A DNA stretch of 20,711 nt from Ettlia oleoabundans (lineage: Eukaryota; Chlorophyta; Chlorophyceae; Chlamydomonadales). How positions within the stretch are numbered: position 1 is the stretch's first letter; every line of letters begins with the position of its first letter. The notes beneath the pieces are model-generated. The model saw nothing but the letters and a program-made list of their open reading frames with translations, was not told the DNA's origin and ran no database searches. The position numbers and the translations under genes are program-made. The stretch spans positions 1-20,711 of the forward strand of contig JAAMXP010002767.1 of NCBI GenBank assembly GCA_019693395.1, written 5' to 3'. This document shows, in pieces, positions 18,801 to 20,711 of this stretch.

Positions 18801-20190
18801 CAGCAGTGTTCATAACAGGCAGCCACAAGCACTCGAATGGAGGTGGGCCAGCGATAGCCCCCATATGTTATACAGCTGCGCAACCCCAGCACTAGTAGCA
18901 CGACACACCTCGGGGAAGTTGTCCATGCACCATGTGTCCTCGACGTCGTCAGATATCTTCTGCTTGCAGCATGCCTCGTTCTCTCCAGGCGTTACAGTCG
19001 AGCAGCTGGAGCCATCAGGTTTGTACAGCTGCAGCAGCACAGGCAGTACAGGTGGGTTAGAGTGCATGGGGGCAAAGGTGACGGAGCAGGGCTGGGGCTG
19101 GCGCGGTAATGCAGGAATGCAATTGCAGCTTTGGGGCCGCTATGGCGCAAGTACGCGTGAAGGATGTGTGTCAGAATGTGTGCAAGAGGTTCCATAAAAC
19201 GACGGGCATGGCACAGCAACATTGTTGTGCAAACCGTCGCATTGAGCCCCAACTAGGCTGTTGACAGCGCTGTGGCGATGGGAGACGGACTACAAAGCAG
19301 CGAGGGGTGCACCCATGACAGGGCATGCGGCACCAGGAATGGCAGCCAAAAAGTGCCTCGCATCTCACCCCAGGATAGGTCTCCATGCACCACTCATCCT
19401 CCTCGTTCTCCTGGATCTTCTGTTTGCAGCACTTCCGGTTGTCTCCGGGGGTTACAGTCGCGCAGCTGGAGCCCATGATGCTGAACAGCTGCAGCAGCAG
19501 GCAGGCGGTGCGTGTCAGCTGGGTGCATTGTAGCAAGAATAGGTGCAGAGGTGGGGCAGGGAAGAGTGATGGGCTTGTCTGTGACCGGAGGGAGAGGCGG
19601 ACGTTGCATCAGCCAGCACCCAACAACAACGGGGCACTAGAGGTATCGCAAGTCGCAAGCTGCATCGCTTGTTGCTATACGAAAATAACAGTAAGTTGCA
19701 GGCAGCTCACTAATTGTGGTGCAGCAGTGCCAGACCAGCTACACAGCAGCGCTAGATGAGACTTTCATGGGGCGTGTGGCACGGGTGAGTGCAGCAAAGC
19801 AGGCACTCCCTGCTTCACCTGTGGATAGTTGTTCTCGCACCACTTATCCTCCTCACTTGTCTCAACTTTATACTTGCAACAATCTTCCTGATCTGCAGCC
19901 TTTATGGTTGAGCAGCTGTTGCCGATCCAGTGTCCAGCTGCAGCAGGGAAGGAGCGGCGGAACCGTAGCCACTCCGGCACGAGCTGAGTGATCTGGACCC
20001 TTAAGGCGGCTGGGCATCCCGCTTCAAAGACTTTCCGCAGGAACATGGCTTCCATTTGGGCAGGTATCAAGCGGCTGCAAAGCGCCTGCAGCCCTGTCGC
20101 AATGGCGCATGGCGGCTTACCGTGTGCCCTGACGCTCGTGACGGCGGTTCCGACTGTCAAGACGGCCAACAGCAAAGTAGCAAGCCTCAT
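15871..20190 (-). CDS. Secreted Cys-module protein with inactive trypsin-like domain (serine protease homologue)
   Basis: Twelve exons: 20190-19819, 19488-19369, 19028-18909, 18582-18463, 18157-18130, 17925-17828, 17553-17457, 17202-17025, 16804-16704, 16503-16400, 16109-16041, 15915-15871; every phase agrees, 483 residues. Residues 1-22 are a signal peptide (hydrophobic core, cleavage after VRA), so it should be secreted or vacuolar. Residues 87-244 hold four Cys modules, C-x10-CC-x12-C with a terminal W-C and YP/FP. Residues 254-446 match the chymotrypsin fold (family S1): YPWMAYI, CAGSLIAPGYVLTAAQC (His replaced by Q286), SWDVAMLAL (Asp kept, D336), YCPDDKGSP (Ser replaced by K411), TQVGLTSGPDC. 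Q405 stands where trypsin has Asp in the specificity pocket, and there is no IVGG activation site. It is therefore predicted not to be a protease; binding or regulatory roles are possible. The tail ILEQITVWLNNR...NWLIEANTYLYERK resembles the S1 C-terminal helix. The donor after residue 286 is GC rather than GT. Confidence 0.83.
17982..18021. repeat. 12-bp duplication running into a GGCA tetranucleotide tract
   Basis: GCAGGCGAGTGG occurs twice in tandem (17982-17993, 17994-18005), followed by GCAG/GGCA repeats to about 18021. It lies in the intron between the microexon (18157-18130) and the first protease exon of the secreted protein gene. The sequence is low-complexity and non-coding. Confidence 0.75.
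18463..19932 (-). repeat. Four tandem Cys-rich modules on duplicated exons
   Basis: Module 1 is the 3' end of exon 1 (19932-19819, 38 residues). Modules 2-4 are whole exons of exactly 120 nt (19488-19369, 19028-18909, 18582-18463), all phase 0 at both ends and each beginning L(F/Y). Shared core in modules 2-4: SSC(A/S)TVTPG(D/E)N-x2-CC-x-QK, then ED-x-WCM-x2-(Y/F)P. Module 1 is more divergent (NSCSTIKAADQEDCCKYK) but keeps the same C-x10-CC-x12-C spacing. The introns between them are 330, 340 and 326 nt. Intervals between modules are introns. I do not recognise the module as a named domain. Confidence 0.88.
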
Positions 20191-20711
20191 ACTGAGTATC
20201 CGGTGCGGGAGGGCGGTGTCTGACAAGTGACCGCCAGTGTCAGGAGTTGCGGACGGAGCGAACAAACGCTTCGGATATCTGCCGAAATTCGACTATGGCG
20301 TTTTGAGAAGTGCCTGATCAGCTCGAGGTTTCCAGTGGGAAGGGACGCGTCGCCAGCTGGCCGTCTGACAAAGCACCAGTGACGCGTTACGGGGGGGGTG
20401 TGCAATCACTGTCGCAGTCGTGGCAGCGCAATCAGTCGCCAGTAACTGTAGGCATGTGGTCTGGCCCAACTTCAAGCCCTTTGCAGAGCACAGTTTTGTT
20501 GGGCGGGCAGATGGTGCCGCCTGTACTCTCATATCTCACGATATGTCGCTTTCTCTTGATTATAGGCAGACAGAACAATGTAGAGCTAGTTGACATGATG
20601 AACAGTTGGTCAAAATGTCCCTGGGGGTGAATGGTGGCAGGCACCTGTTGCATGCCGATGTGGCACTGCCCCGATTGGGTGAATCCCGGGGCGCGGCAAT
20701 CAAGGTGTCCT
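20191..20711. other. Upstream flank of the secreted protein gene; no gene seen
   Basis: About 520 bp upstream of the start codon at 20190. It should contain the 5' untranslated region and promoter. No TATA box or recognisable motif was identified. A 106-codon + strand frame (20310-20630) and overlapping minus-strand frames have no recognisable product. A gene starting beyond the right edge cannot be judged. Confidence 0.5.

Noticed and set aside
15871..20190. Interpretation of the Cys-module gene as an active trypsin
   Set aside because: The fold matches, but His, Ser, the pocket Asp and the activation site are all absent under the only phase-consistent splicing found.

Overview
The window looks like nuclear DNA of a green alga (Chlorophyta). 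The evidence is GC-rich coding sequence full of CAG/CTG triplets, Ala- and Gln-rich low-complexity protein, many GT-AG introns of about 80-480 nt, TGTAA-type polyadenylation signals behind three genes, a MYND-finger gene and a CBM20 starch-binding gene. No rRNA, tRNA, CRISPR, bacterial operon or recognisable transposon was seen. I place it only as a core chlorophyte.

Every supported gene is on the minus strand, so the transcription order runs from high to low coordinates. (1) 20190-15871: 12 exons, a secreted 483-residue protein with four tandem Cys-rich modules followed by a chymotrypsin-fold domain that has lost two of its three catalytic residues. (2) about 14731-11294: 6 exons, about 689 residues, a CBM20 starch-binding domain, a coiled coil and an alanine-rich tail with basic AT-hook-like clusters. 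(3) about 10700-10141: 2 exons, a small MYND zinc-finger protein whose 5' end is uncertain. (4) 9743-1535: 7 exons, about 2142 residues, a much enlarged member of the CPSF-A/DDB1/SF3B3 three-propeller superfamily. (5) 360-199: one internal exon of an unidentified gene that leaves the window on the left. The exon models were built by hand from splice sites and reading phase. In each multi-exon model all phases agree and the total is a multiple of three.

The genes do not form an obvious pathway, as expected for a plant-like nuclear genome: one is secretory, one probably binds starch in the plastid, and one or two are probably nuclear or cytosolic. The most unusual item is gene 1. Its Cys modules arose by duplication of an exactly 120-nt phase-0 exon, a 28-nt microexon looks like the stump of a fifth copy, and the protease domain carries Gln for the catalytic His and Lys for the catalytic Ser. 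Gene 2 is second: a starch-binding domain joined to AT-hook-like clusters is a combination I do not recognise. Short tandem repeats sit in several introns, in gene 4 coding sequence and between genes.
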